Shown: positions 1 through 7,321 of the stretch, piece after piece | Position numbering within the stretch: position 1 is the first letter of the stretch | Layout: the number at the start of each line of letters is the position of its first letter | Assembly: GCA_017501695.1 (NCBI GenBank) | Contig: JAFVWL010000077.1 | Location: 1 to 44,140 of the forward strand | Reading direction: 5' to 3' | From: Oscillospiraceae bacterium | Lineage (GTDB): Bacteria; Bacillota; Clostridia; Oscillospirales; Oscillospiraceae | DNA: 44,140 nt | Notes under the pieces: generated by a model | The model's database searches: none | Seen by the model: the letters and a program-made list of their open reading frames with translations, nothing else | Told to the model about the DNA's origin: nothing | Translations under genes and position numbers: made by a program

Positions 1-293
1 GGATCGCCATTGTCCGGGCGCTGGCTATGAACCCCCGGGTGCTGCTCTTCGACGAGCCCACCTCCGCCCTGGACCCGGAAATGGTGGGTGAGGTGCTGCA
101 GGTCATGAAGGAGCTGGCAGCCGAGGGCATGACCATGGTGGTGGTAACCCATGAGATGGGCTTTGCCAAAGAAGTGGCCAGCCGGGTGCTGTTCATGGAC
201 GAGGGCAAGATTCTGGAACAGGGCACTCCCGAGCAGATTTTCAACCGCCCCGTGAATCCCAGACTGCGGGAATTCTTGTCCAAGGTTTTGTAA
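1..293 (+). CDS. Amino-acid ABC transporter ATP-binding protein, C-terminal part
   Basis: Only the last 96 or so codons are present; the gene enters from the left edge, reading in the frame that starts at base 3. The piece holds the Walker B and D-loop region ([13 protein letters not shown]) and the H-loop ([10 protein letters not shown]), followed by the [17 protein letters not shown] block typical of the GlnQ/HisP family. Such proteins power uptake of polar amino acids together with a two-domain permease and a binding protein, which should lie to the left of the window. The substrate cannot be told from this part. A strong intrinsic terminator follows directly, so this is the last gene of its operon. 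Confidence 0.9.
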   Translation, partial: IAIVRALAMNPRVLLFDEPTSALDPEMVGEVLQVMKELAAEGMTMVVVTHEMGFAKEVASRVLFMDEGKILEQGTPEQIFNRPVNPRLREFLSKVL

Positions 294-300
294 TATTATT

Positions 301-332
301 AGAGAGACTGCTTCGACAGTCTCTCTTTTTTA
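301..332 (+). terminator. Intrinsic terminator after ABC ATPase
   Basis: A perfect AGAGACTG / CAGTCTCT stem with a short loop (TTCGA) is followed by a run of T. It begins eight bases after the stop codon of the ABC ATPase. Confidence 0.85.
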
Positions 333-360
333 CTTTTTTCTTTCCTTTTGGCAGATTTTG

Positions 361-369
361 TGCTATACT
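361..369 (+). promoter_or_regulatory. Extended -10 promoter of plsC-like gene
   Basis: TG-C-TATACT forms an extended -10 element about 30 bases before the TTG start of the acyltransferase. No good -35 hexamer lies 17 bases upstream, so the call rests on the extended -10 and its position between a terminator and a gene. Confidence 0.4.
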
Positions 370-401
370 GGTCAGGAAATCCATAACAGGAGGGATATCC
401 C

Positions 402-1112
402 TTGAATCGAATTTTACTGATGGTTCTGCGGAACATTTTCAAAGTCCCTGGGCTGTGGTTTAAGCTGTGCCACTACGCCAAAAACGCGGATAAGTACCCC
501 CGGGAGGAATCCTACGCCCATATCCAGAAGATCCTGAAGATCGCCGTGAAGTCCGGCAACATCGATCTGGTGGTCACCGGACAGGAGAACATCCCCCAGG
601 AGGGTGGCTTCCTGCTGTACGGCAATCACCAGGGAATGTTTGATGTGCTGGCCCTGGTCGCCACCTGCGATGTACCCCTGGCTGCGGTATTCAAAAAGGA
701 GCTGGTGGGCATCCCCTTCATTCAGCAGATCATCGACTGCACCGGGTCCTACGCCATGGACCGGGAGGATGTGCGCCAGTCCCTGACCGTCATCCAGAAT
801 GTGACCCGGGAGGTATCCGAGGGACGGCATTTCCTGATTTTCCCCGAGGGTACCCGGAGCAAGAACGGCAACGTCATGGGTGAATTCCACGGAGGAAGCT
901 TCCGCTGTGCCACCAAGTCCGGTGTGCCCATCGTGCCCCTGGCCTTCATCGACTGCTTCAAGGTCCTGGACGAAAAGGGCTGTAAGCCCGTCAAGGTCCA
1001 GATCCACTACCTGAAGCCCATCACCGCCGAGGAATACGCGGGCATGAAGCCCGTGGAGCTGGCGGCCCTGGTCAAGAGCCGGATCCAGGAAGCCATCGAT
1101 GCCAATACCTAA
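402..1112 (+). CDS. plsC: 1-acyl-sn-glycerol-3-phosphate acyltransferase (PlsC family)
   Basis: A 236-residue membrane-associated acyltransferase that would add the second acyl chain to lysophosphatidic acid in phospholipid synthesis. The catalytic NHxxxxD motif is NHQGMFD (His76, Asp81), the substrate-binding block is FPEGTRS (147-153), and VPIVPLAF (175-182) is motif IV. The start is TTG at 402, chosen because AGGAGGG lies seven bases upstream. The gene stands alone between two terminators. Related acyltransferases with other acceptors share these motifs, so the lysophosphatidate substrate is inferred from family. Confidence 0.88.
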   Translation: MNRILLMVLRNIFKVPGLWFKLCHYAKNADKYPREESYAHIQKILKIAVKSGNIDLVVTGQENIPQEGGFLLYGNHQGMFDVLALVATCDVPLAAVFKKELVGIPFIQQIIDCTGSYAMDREDVRQSLTVIQNVTREVSEGRHFLIFPEGTRSKNGNVMGEFHGGSFRCATKSGVPIVPLAFIDCFKVLDEKGCKPVKVQIHYLKPITAEEYAGMKPVELAALVKSRIQEAIDANT

Positions 1113-1120
1113 ATGACAAA

Positions 1121-1150
1121 ATCCGAACCCGGTTGGGTTCGGATTTTTCT
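1121..1150 (+). terminator. Terminator between plsC and arsR-like gene, probably bidirectional
   Basis: ATCCGAACCC / GGGTTCGGAT form a hairpin with a GGTT loop followed by TTTT on the plus strand. On the minus strand the same stem ends in a shorter T run, so it may also end the convergent ArsR-type gene. Confidence 0.8.
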
Positions 1151-1151
1151 T

Positions 1152-1445
1152 TTATTCCAGCACGTGCTCCAGGCCCATTTCCAGAATGGTCCGCACATGG
1201 TCGTCGGCCAGGGAGTAGAGGATGTTTTTCCCGTCCCGGCGGTATTTGATCAGATACATCTGCTTCAGGATCCGGAGCTGATGGCTCACGGCGCTCTGGG
1301 ACAGCTCCACAGCCTCGGCAATGTCCGTGACGCACAGCTCCCGGTCCACCAGGTTGGAGAGGATCTGGACCCGGGTAGGATCCGCAAAGGCCTTGAACAG
1401 GTCCGCAATGCGCTCCATGGTTTCCTTGTCCGGAATGTTCTGCAT
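1152..1445 (-). CDS. ArsR/SmtB-family metal-responsive repressor
   Basis: A 97-residue winged-helix repressor. The recognition helix region is DIAEAVELSQSAVSHQLRIL (41-60) and the wing RRDGKNILYSL follows. In the ArsR alpha3 metal motif ELCVCD the Cys is Thr here (ELCVTD), so the thiol site is lost. The C-terminal alpha5 site is intact: Asp81-x-His83, then ten residues, His94, two residues, Glu97, matching the Zn/Co/Ni site of the CzrA/SmtB group. It should therefore respond to zinc or a similar ion (inference). The start follows AGGAGGGG. No metal transporter lies next to it, so its target is elsewhere or lost. Confidence 0.87.
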   Translation of the reverse strand: MQNIPDKETMERIADLFKAFADPTRVQILSNLVDRELCVTDIAEAVELSQSAVSHQLRILKQMYLIKYRRDGKNILYSLADDHVRTILEMGLEHVLE

Positions 1446-1468
1446 ATTCTCCCCTCCTTTTCTCCCCT

Positions 1469-1497
1469 ATTCTACCCGAAAACGGTCCGGGAATCAA
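1469..1497 (-). promoter_or_regulatory. Promoter of ArsR-type gene
   Basis: On the minus strand TTGATT and TAGAAT are separated by exactly 17 bases, ending about 24 bases before the start codon. It lies just after the T run of the preceding operon's terminator, so the repressor has its own transcript. Confidence 0.65.
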
Positions 1498-1511
1498 GTT
1501 TTATTTTCACA

Positions 1512-1545
1512 GAAAACCGGGACAGCGGTTGCTGTCCCGGTTGAT
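1512..1545 (-). terminator. Terminator of esterase/ATP-grasp operon
   Basis: AACCGGGACAGC / GCTGTCCCGGTT form a perfect stem with a four-base loop; on the minus strand TTTTC and an AT-rich tract follow. It comes a few bases after the ATP-grasp stop codon. Confidence 0.85.
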
Positions 1546-1548
1546 CAA

Positions 1549-2742
1549 TTATTCGTGCATAGCAGACAGGTCGGCGTAATATGCCATCATTTCCTCTTCG
1601 GTATCGAAGTTGGCCACGAACATCTGGTTGGCCATGGCACCGGAGAGCGCATCGGGAATCCGGCCCCACATCTTCATGTGGGCACCGTACTTCAGCATGA
1701 TCTCATAGTCATCATACTTGTAGGGCTTGCCGTCCCGGCGGCCATAGAAGGCGCAGTAATGGGCGTTGCCGATGGTCTTGGTGTTGTAGTCAAAAGCGAT
1801 CATATCGGCCCAGATCTTGTACACGTCGGTCTCCTGGGAGTAGTTGTACATCTCAGGGGTGTAACCGCCGGCGGGACGCATATTGACCTCCAGGCCCAGG
1901 ATATCACCGGCCTTACCCAAGCCCTCCTGGTCCTCATTGAGGATAAAGAACTCCAGGTGAACGAAGCGGCTCTTGACGCCGAAGGACTCCACCGTAGCCA
2001 GGCCGGCGTTGCGGACCTTCTCCGGCAGCTCCTTGACCAGATAGTACACGGAGTCACCGGCGGTGTTGACGATGTCCATCAGGGAATGGGGAGTGATGTT
2101 GCCGGACTCGAACAGGGGCTGGCCCTTGGAATCGATGATGGCGTCGTAGGTCTGAACATAGCCGTTGACGAACTCTTCCATGATGTAGATGTTGTCGTCC
2201 TTGGTATTGATGAAGAACTCCACATCCTCATCACAGCGGAGCTTATAAGTATTGTTGGCACCCACGCCGTTGTCGGGCTTGACCACCACGGGATAGCCGA
2301 CCATGTGGGCAAATTCGATGGCATCGTCATAGCCCTCTACCAGATGATAACGGGCGGTGGGCAGGCCGGCCTTGTGGTAGTAGGCCTTCATGGCGGACTT
2401 GAACTTGATCTTGTCCATCTCATGGATCTTGGGGCCGGTGGTAATATTGAACTCGGTACGAAGCTGGGCGTCCCGCATGAGCCAATACTCGTTGTTGGAC
2501 TCCAGCCAGTCGATCTTACCGTACTTGAAGGTGAAGAAGGCAACAGCCTTGAACACTTCATCATAATTCTCCAGGGAACCGACCTTATAGTATTCGTGCA
2601 TGGAATTGCGCAGTTCCTGGGTCAGGTCATCATAGGGGCAGTCGCCGATACCCAGCACACGCATGCCGTTGTTCTTCAGTTCGGCGCAGAATTTCCAGTA
2701 AGTCAGGGGGAAGTTCGGGGAAATAAAGATAAAGTTTTTCAT
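1549..2742 (-). CDS. ATP-grasp ligase-like protein
   Basis: A 397-residue protein with the ATP-grasp fold of the carbamoyl-phosphate synthase/D-Ala-D-Ala ligase superfamily, which uses ATP to activate a carboxylate and join it to an amine or thiol. Visible parts are an N-terminal Rossmann-like preATP domain (FIFISPNFPLTYWKFC), the nucleotide-binding VVVKPDNGVGANNTYKL block, the IMEEFVNGYVQ hinge, and the metal-binding VHLEFFI and GLEVNMRPAGGYTPEM segment. An in-frame GTG lies 18 bases upstream, but the AAGGAG site overlaps it, so the ATG is the likely start. It is the last gene of an operon with two esterases 42 bases upstream; the esterases may cleave what this enzyme makes, or supply its substrate (inference). 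The substrate is unknown. Confidence 0.82.
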   Translation of the reverse strand: MKNFIFISPNFPLTYWKFCAELKNNGMRVLGIGDCPYDDLTQELRNSMHEYYKVGSLENYDEVFKAVAFFTFKYGKIDWLESNNEYWLMRDAQLRTEFNITTGPKIHEMDKIKFKSAMKAYYHKAGLPTARYHLVEGYDDAIEFAHMVGYPVVVKPDNGVGANNTYKLRCDEDVEFFINTKDDNIYIMEEFVNGYVQTYDAIIDSKGQPLFESGNITPHSLMDIVNTAGDSVYYLVKELPEKVRNAGLATVESFGVKSRFVHLEFFILNEDQEGLGKAGDILGLEVNMRPAGGYTPEMYNYSQETDVYKIWADMIAFDYNTKTIGNAHYCAFYGRRDGKPYKYDDYEIMLKYGAHMKMWGRIPDALSGAMANQMFVANFDTEEEMMAYYADLSAMHE

Positions 2743-2784
2743 GGTTTCGCACTCCTTCACACTGTTTTTATATCAATTATTGTA

Positions 2785-3540
2785 TCATCCCAGAAGCTGG
2801 GGCACATAGTGGTCCACCATCTTGTACCACCAGGGCCAGTCGTGGGCCACATCCAGGCCCCAGTATTCCACCCGGCCGTGGATGCCCTTGTTGCGCATGA
2901 CGCTTTCCAGCCAGCGGGTGCTCTCCACCAGAGGGCCTTCCCAAGCACCCTGGCCCACCACGATCAGAATCTTGCTGTTGTTGTACAGGTCCATGTAGTA
3001 ATGATCACCGGGCATATTGGCCAGATAGTAGTTGGGGCAGTTGTTATAGACCAGGTTGTCGCAGTAATCGCCGAAGAACTCCTTGGAGTCATACAGGCCG
3101 GAAATGGCAAAGCAGCCCTCAAACAGGTCGGGACGGCGGAAGAACAGGTTTGCCGCATGCATAGCACCCATGGAGCAGCCGAAGGTCAGGATCCGGCGGT
3201 CATGGCCATTGGCGGTGCCGCTGATGTGCTTGATGGCAGGGACCATCTCGTTGACCACGTAGTTATACCAACGCTCGTGGTTCTCGATGCGCCAACGGTT
3301 GTCTGCGCCCTTGGCGGCCCAGGCTTCGTCATCGATACAGTCGATGGAATACACGGTGCATTTGTCCGCGTCGATCCACTTGGCCCAATAGTCGGTCATC
3401 TTAAAGTTCTCGAAGTCGAAGAACCGGCCGGACTGGCAGGGAATGAACATGACGGGCATGCCCTTGCCGCTGCCGTAGACCTTGAATTCCATGTCCCGGC
3501 CCAGGTGGCTGCTGTAGTGCTTGTGGTACTGAATTTCCAT
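2785..3540 (-). CDS. Alpha/beta-hydrolase esterase (Fes-like), second in operon
   Basis: A 251-residue alpha/beta-hydrolase of the esterase D/enterochelin-esterase-like group. The nucleophile elbow is GCSMG (Ser123) and a late His lies in DVAHDWPWWYKM. There is no signal peptide, so it should act in the cytoplasm. GGAG seven bases before the ATG supports the start. It lies 30 bases after another esterase of the same fold and 42 bases before the ATP-grasp gene. Identity to the neighbouring esterase looks low outside the catalytic motifs, so the two probably have different substrates. The substrate is not known. Confidence 0.82.
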   Translation of the reverse strand: MEIQYHKHYSSHLGRDMEFKVYGSGKGMPVMFIPCQSGRFFDFENFKMTDYWAKWIDADKCTVYSIDCIDDEAWAAKGADNRWRIENHERWYNYVVNEMVPAIKHISGTANGHDRRILTFGCSMGAMHAANLFFRRPDLFEGCFAISGLYDSKEFFGDYCDNLVYNNCPNYYLANMPGDHYYMDLYNNSKILIVVGQGAWEGPLVESTRWLESVMRNKGIHGRVEYWGLDVAHDWPWWYKMVDHYVPQLLG

Positions 3541-3570
3541 TGGTATCTCCTCAATTTCTATTTTTCTTTT

Positions 3571-4326
3571 TTACAATCCAAGACAATCCATAAACACAGG
3601 GATCTGCTTCTCCCAGGAGGCCTCGCTGTGGTCGCCGCCGGGAACGATGCGGAAGGCCAGATTGACCCGCTTGGTCAGAAGAAGCTGGGACATGGTGATC
3701 ATGGTCTCCGCCGTGTAGTGATGGTTGAAGACCTCGTTGCTGCCATAGTCCATATAAATGCAGGTGTCCTTCTTCAAATCAGATCGGGCGGCCATAGCGA
3801 TAACCTGGCTTGGGTCCACCCAAAGGCTGGGAGACAGGCAAGCTGCCCGCTGGAACACATGGTTATATTCTGTTACGCCGTACATGGCCATCAAGCCGCC
3901 CATGGACGAGCCGCAGATGATGGTATTGTTCCGGTCCGGCAGGGTCCGGTAATTGGCATCCACATAGGGCTTGAGTTCATTGACCATCCATTCCAGATAG
4001 GCCTTGCCCATGCTTTCGATATGACCGTGCTCGAAGTTTTCATAGTCAAAGGGAGCATATTCCCGCAGGCGGTAATTGCCCTCATGATTACATTCCACCG
4101 CCACGATGATCAGGGGCTTCTTAGTCCAGTCCATATACTTTTTCATGCCCCAGGACTTTCCGAATGTGGCGTCTTCGTCCACAAATACATTGTGGCCATC
4201 AAACATATACATCACCGGATACCGGCGGGATTCGTCAATGTCGTAGTAATCAGGTAAATAAATGTAAGCACGCCGCTCCTTATCCCCCGTGAGCTCCGGC
4301 AGCGTAACATTCCATTTTATTAACAT
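3571..4326 (-). CDS. Alpha/beta-hydrolase esterase (Fes-like), first in operon
   Basis: A 251-residue esterase of the enterochelin-esterase-like family. Segments typical of the family are RRAYIYLPDYYD, YPVMYMFDGHNVF, the nucleophile elbow GSSMGG (Ser141) and a C-terminal GGDHSEASWE with the catalytic His. An ATG six codons upstream (4344) is also possible, but GGAGG overlaps it and sits 11 bases before the chosen ATG. No secretion signal is seen. It opens the three-gene operon, with a near-consensus promoter about 50 bases upstream. The family hydrolyses esters such as siderophore lactones, but nothing here points to iron. Confidence 0.82.
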   Translation of the reverse strand: MLIKWNVTLPELTGDKERRAYIYLPDYYDIDESRRYPVMYMFDGHNVFVDEDATFGKSWGMKKYMDWTKKPLIIVAVECNHEGNYRLREYAPFDYENFEHGHIESMGKAYLEWMVNELKPYVDANYRTLPDRNNTIICGSSMGGLMAMYGVTEYNHVFQRAACLSPSLWVDPSQVIAMAARSDLKKDTCIYMDYGSNEVFNHHYTAETMITMSQLLLTKRVNLAFRIVPGGDHSEASWEKQIPVFMDCLGL

Positions 4327-4372
4327 AGTGTGTATTTCCTCCATAGGGACAGTAGTCCTTTATATAACTTAT

Positions 4373-4401
4373 AGTATAAATGTATTTTCAGGTCTTGTCA
4401 A
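4373..4401 (-). promoter_or_regulatory. Strong promoter of esterase/ATP-grasp operon
   Basis: On the minus strand TTGACA and TATACT are separated by 17 bases, close to the sigma-A consensus, and lie about 50 bases before the first esterase. Such a promoter suggests high constitutive expression unless a repressor acts nearby. Confidence 0.85.
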
Positions 4402-4558
4402 CTTGCAAGGCAACGAAAAATCAGGCTGTTTTCAGTATTTTTCCGGTAAAACGCCCAGAAACACTGGCGCACGGGCGTTCCTGTGTGGCGCACACGGCCC
4501 CCTTCTCCCCCGCTCCGGTCCCTTGCAGAAAATTCTTCTTATTTTTTGAAATTTGTGC

Positions 4559-4586
4559 TTGACATTTTGGAAACCTGTGCTATAAT
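4559..4586 (+). promoter_or_regulatory. Promoter of tRNA-Gly
   Basis: TTGACA and a perfect TATAAT are separated by 16 bases and end 21 bases before the tRNA. Confidence 0.85.
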
Positions 4587-4607
4587 AAGTCTCGTTCCGC
4601 AGGAAAT

Positions 4608-4683
4608 GCGGGTGTAGCTCATCCGGTAGAGCGCCACCTTGCCAAGGTGGAGGTAGCGAGTTCGAGCCTCGTCACCCGCTCCA
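4608..4683 (+). tRNA. tRNA-Gly (anticodon GCC)
   Basis: A full 76-base cloverleaf: acceptor GCGGGTG / CACCCGC, D arm GCTC / GAGC, anticodon stem CCACC / GGTGG with loop TTGCCAA (anticodon GCC), T arm GCGAG-TTCGAGC-CTCGT, and an encoded CCA end. It has its own promoter and terminator. Confidence 0.97.
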
Positions 4684-4690
4684 GAAAAGA

Positions 4691-4722
4691 AAACAGTCAC
4701 CGAACGGTGGCTGTTTTTCTTT
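4691..4722 (+). terminator. Terminator of tRNA-Gly
   Basis: AACAGTCACC / GGTGGCTGTT hairpin with a GAAC loop (one internal mismatch), followed by TTTTCTTTT. Confidence 0.85.
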
Positions 4723-4751
4723 TATCGTGACGATGGCTCGAACAATTAAAT

Positions 4752-4829
4752 GCAACAGTCCGGTGTGCTGTTGCCCGCCGGCGGTTCGACGACGGCGGTT
4801 CCTGTGTTTACTTCCGCCAACAGCGGAAG
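4752..4829. other. Three consecutive hairpins in non-coding DNA
   Basis: Between the tRNA-Gly terminator and the terminator of the opposite operon lie three perfect stems in a row: GCAACAG/CTGTTGC (4752-4774), CCGCCG/CGGCGG (4775-4798) and CTTCCGC/GCGGAAG (4811-4829). No open frame with a ribosome binding site is seen. It could be a structured RNA or a palindromic repeat. Confidence 0.4.
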
Positions 4830-4853
4830 CAAACGCAAACCAGCATCCTCATT

Positions 4854-4889
4854 TTGAAAACCCGGCAGTTCACCATTGAACTGCCGGAT
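4854..4889 (-). terminator. Terminator of topoisomerase/lipoprotein operon
   Basis: CCGGCAGTTCA / TGAACTGCCGG form a perfect 11-base stem with a four-base loop; on the minus strand it runs into GTTTTC. It follows the stop codon of the lipoprotein gene by a few bases. Confidence 0.82.
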
Positions 4890-4893
4890 TTGT

Positions 4894-6423
4894 TTATGCT
4901 TCGGGGCCTGTGGGGTTCTCCGGGTCTGTGGGCTCCGGTTTTCCCATGGGCGATGTGGGGTCCGTAGGATCCGGCTCCGTAGTTTCCGTGTTACCCGTCG
5001 GTTCCGTGGGATCCGGTTCCGTTGGGTCCGGTTCTGTGGGAGGTTCCGTAGGCGGTTCCGTGGGCGGCTCCGTAGGAGGTTCCGTAGGCGGTTCCGTAGG
5101 CGGTTCCGTGGGAGGTTCCGTAGGCGGCTCCGTGGGAGGTTCCGTGGGAGGTTCCGTGGGAGGTTCCGTAGGCGGTTCCGTAGGCGGTTCCGTGGGAGGT
5201 TCCGTAGGCGGTTCCGTGGGAGGTTCCGTAGGCGGCTCCGTGGGAGGTTCCGTAGGCGGCTCCGTGGGAGGTTCCGTAGGTGGCTCCGTGGGAGGTTCCG
5301 TAGGCGGCTCCGTGGGGGGTTCCGTAGGCGGTTCCGTGGGGGGCGGATCCGGCGCTACGCTGGCAGGATATGCCGAATAATCCCACACATACCCCTCCAT
5401 ATCCACATCTGTCAGTTCCTGAAAAGAGCCCCCCAGATTGCAGCGCAGCAGATCCACATGGTAATAAATTCCACCGTCGCAGATCAGATTCCAGAACAGG
5501 GGTTCCCCTTCCCAGGTGCCCGGAATAACCATGCATTCCAGCCCAGCCCGGCGGCACATTGCCGCGTAAACCACCGCGAAGGCCTTGCTGTCACCCACGC
5601 CATGGACCAGCAGACTGTAAGTCGGAGTAATGGAGGTTTCAACGGTATACTGATTTCGTTCCATCAGGAAGGAATAAAGCTGTGCAAATTTATCGTGTTC
5701 GGAATCATTGCCCGCCACATACAGCTCCGCAGAGGTAAACAGCGGATGAACCCGGGACTGCATGGACCGCAGGCTTTCCCGGCTGCTCTGATAGGCAAAT
5801 ACAAGCTCCAGAACCCGGTCCTCTCCGGATTCCGGGTACATATTCACTGTGATCTGGGGCAGTTCCATAACCACATCCGGGTTTTCATCGGCATAGTCCG
5901 AAACAAGCTGGACCAGGTCCGTTTCCCGGTATTGCCTGACACGGATCACGATTCGGGGTTCAAAGGACTGAAGGACGTCAGTAATAATCTCATTTGCCTG
6001 GTTCATACCACTGGCCTGCTTGATTTTGTTGATCTCTCCGCGGTTATGATTATACTTCACCGTCACTGCCAGCGCACTCTGTCCGCCGCTGGTGCCCTGT
6101 TCATATTCGATCCGCTCCACGGCATAGGCACCAATGGGGTATATCTGCGTGGTATATTCCACCGCCCGCTCCATGTTTCGGATCACACTGTCCTGATTCA
6201 TTCGGGCCACATTGATCAGGGCGGATTCCGCGCCGCTTTCCACCAGATCCACCAGCACCGTAAGCAGCTCCTGATAGGTGCTCACCGCCAGGGATTGGTC
6301 GCTGTCCTCATGGTCCCGCTCCAGGTGGGGATTGACTGAGCTATAGCTTCCGTCCAGCCAGTTGGTGCAGCCGCTCAGCAGCAAGCACAGGACCAGAAGC
6401 AGCGCTGTTGCCGTTTTTCTCAT
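4894..6423 (-). CDS. Lipoprotein with Cys-less transglutaminase-like domain and PPTE-repeat tail
   Basis: A 509-residue exported lipoprotein. Residues 1-19 are a lipoprotein signal ending in the lipobox LLSGC (Cys19). The open frame extends 34 codons upstream, but the ATG with an AAGGGA site and the signal peptide fix the start. Residues 260-330 resemble the core of transglutaminase-like proteins (GDSKAFA, GLECMVIPGTW, LFWNLI, YYHVD). The expected nucleophile Cys is Ser279 and no His precedes WN, while the Asp (324) is kept, so it is probably not an enzyme. Residues 361 to about 465 are PPTE repeats, then an acidic Pro/Thr tail. The repeats lie at the free end rather than next to the membrane. 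It lies 16 bases after the YitT gene and shares its operon. Confidence 0.85.
   Translation of the reverse strand: MRKTATALLLVLCLLLSGCTNWLDGSYSSVNPHLERDHEDSDQSLAVSTYQELLTVLVDLVESGAESALINVARMNQDSVIRNMERAVEYTTQIYPIGAYAVERIEYEQGTSGGQSALAVTVKYNHNRGEINKIKQASGMNQANEIITDVLQSFEPRIVIRVRQYRETDLVQLVSDYADENPDVVMELPQITVNMYPESGEDRVLELVFAYQSSRESLRSMQSRVHPLFTSAELYVAGNDSEHDKFAQLYSFLMERNQYTVETSITPTYSLLVHGVGDSKAFAVVYAAMCRRAGLECMVIPGTWEGEPLFWNLICDGGIYYHVDLLRCNLGGSFQELTDVDMEGYVWDYSAYPASVAPDPPPTEPPTEPPTEPPTEPPTEPPTEPPTEPPTEPPTEPPTEPPTEPPTEPPTEPPTEPPTEPPTEPPTEPPTEPPTEPPTEPPTEPPTEPPTEPPTEPPTEPPTEPDPTEPDPTEPTGNTETTEPDPTDPTSPMGKPEPTDPENPTGPEA
5041..5340. repeat. 12-bp tandem repeat encoding PPTE units
   Basis: About 25 near-identical copies of a 12-base unit (GGNGGNTCCGTN on the plus strand) code for Pro-Pro-Thr-Glu on the minus strand. 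Synonymous changes alternate between copies, with some longer blocks identical, as expected from copy-number slippage. The opposite strand is open too and would read GSVG, but has no start signal. Confidence 0.95.
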
Positions 6424-6439
6424 GTCAATCCCTTCTTTC

Positions 6440-7306
6440 TTACAGAGAATCCTTGGTATACTTGGAGAAGCCGTCACCCAGGACCTGGTGGGCTTCCTGT
6501 ACGATGATAAACGCATTGGGGTCAACGCGGGTGACCAGCTCCTTCAGCTCCGCCACCTGCTGCTTTTTTACCGCCGCCAGCACCACTTTTGTCGGGGTAT
6601 GGCTGTAGCTGCCCTCGCCATGGAGGAAGGTTGCGCCCCGGTCCAGCTTCAAACCGATCTGCCGGGCAATTTCCTCGTGCTCCCGGGAGATGATCAGGGC
6701 GACCTTGGAATAATCGAAGCGGTAGACCACCGCGTCGATGACCTGGCTGGTCACAAATACGGCGATTCCGGTATACAGTGCCTTGGTGATGTCATGGAAA
6801 ACCAGGCCTGTCAGCAGCACCACCGCCGCGTCAAAGCACATGGAGATCTGACCGATGGGTACATTGCGGTAGCGCAGCTTCAGCAGGCGAACCAGAATAT
6901 CGGAGCCGCCGGTAGAGGTTCCGCAGACGAAGACAACACCCAGGCCCAGACCGCAAAGCACACCGCCGTAGAGAACACTGACCAGCGGATCCAGATTCAG
7001 TCCTCCCCAAAGGGAATAGAAAAAGTCGATCATCACAGAGCTCAGGGTCATGCCCAAAAGGGAGCCCGTAAAAAACCGCCTGCCGATCTTCATGCCGCCC
7101 AGGATAAACAGGGGCAGATTGATAAGAATGGACAGCGTACCCACACTGCCAAAGCCCAACAGCTCCACAATGATCTGGGCCAAACCGGAAATACCGCCGG
7201 CATTCAAATCCTGGGGCTGCAGAAACACCGCAAAGCCCACAGCAAACACCGTACTGCCCAGAATCGTGGCAGGAATCCATCCATACTTGTTCCAGAGGTT
7301 TTTCAT
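6440..7306 (-). CDS. YitT family membrane protein
   Basis: A 288-residue protein with the YitT layout: five or so hydrophobic segments in the first 200 residues, including the family-typical FLQPQDLNAGGISGLAQII and CGTSTGGSDIL stretches, then a soluble C-terminal DUF2179 domain (ALIISREHEEIARQI through NAFIIVQEAHQVLGDGF). The biochemical role of the family is not settled. The start is supported by AGGAGG seven bases upstream. It lies 15 bases after the ParC-like gene and 16 before the lipoprotein gene, so it is part of the same transcript. Confidence 0.9.
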   Translation of the reverse strand: MKNLWNKYGWIPATILGSTVFAVGFAVFLQPQDLNAGGISGLAQIIVELLGFGSVGTLSILINLPLFILGGMKIGRRFFTGSLLGMTLSSVMIDFFYSLWGGLNLDPLVSVLYGGVLCGLGLGVVFVCGTSTGGSDILVRLLKLRYRNVPIGQISMCFDAAVVLLTGLVFHDITKALYTGIAVFVTSQVIDAVVYRFDYSKVALIISREHEEIARQIGLKLDRGATFLHGEGSYSHTPTKVVLAAVKKQQVAELKELVTRVDPNAFIIVQEAHQVLGDGFSKYTKDSL

Positions 7307-7321
7307 AACGCGCCTCCTGTT

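Noticed and set aside
1321-4257. A 978-codon open frame on the plus strand opposite the esterase/ATP-grasp operon
   Set aside because: It mirrors codon bias of the real minus-strand genes, has no ribosome binding site and reads as low-complexity V/G/H-rich sequence; the opposite genes have motifs and promoters.
3571-4326. Enterochelin esterase for siderophore use
   Set aside because: Only the fold matches; no iron transporter, Fur box or siderophore gene is seen nearby.
5041-5340. CRISPR array
   Set aside because: The unit is 12 bases without spacers and lies in a coding frame.
4910-5380. A plus-strand GSVG-repeat protein
   Set aside because: It is the reverse reading of the PPTE repeat array; no binding site, and the minus-strand frame belongs to a complete lipoprotein.
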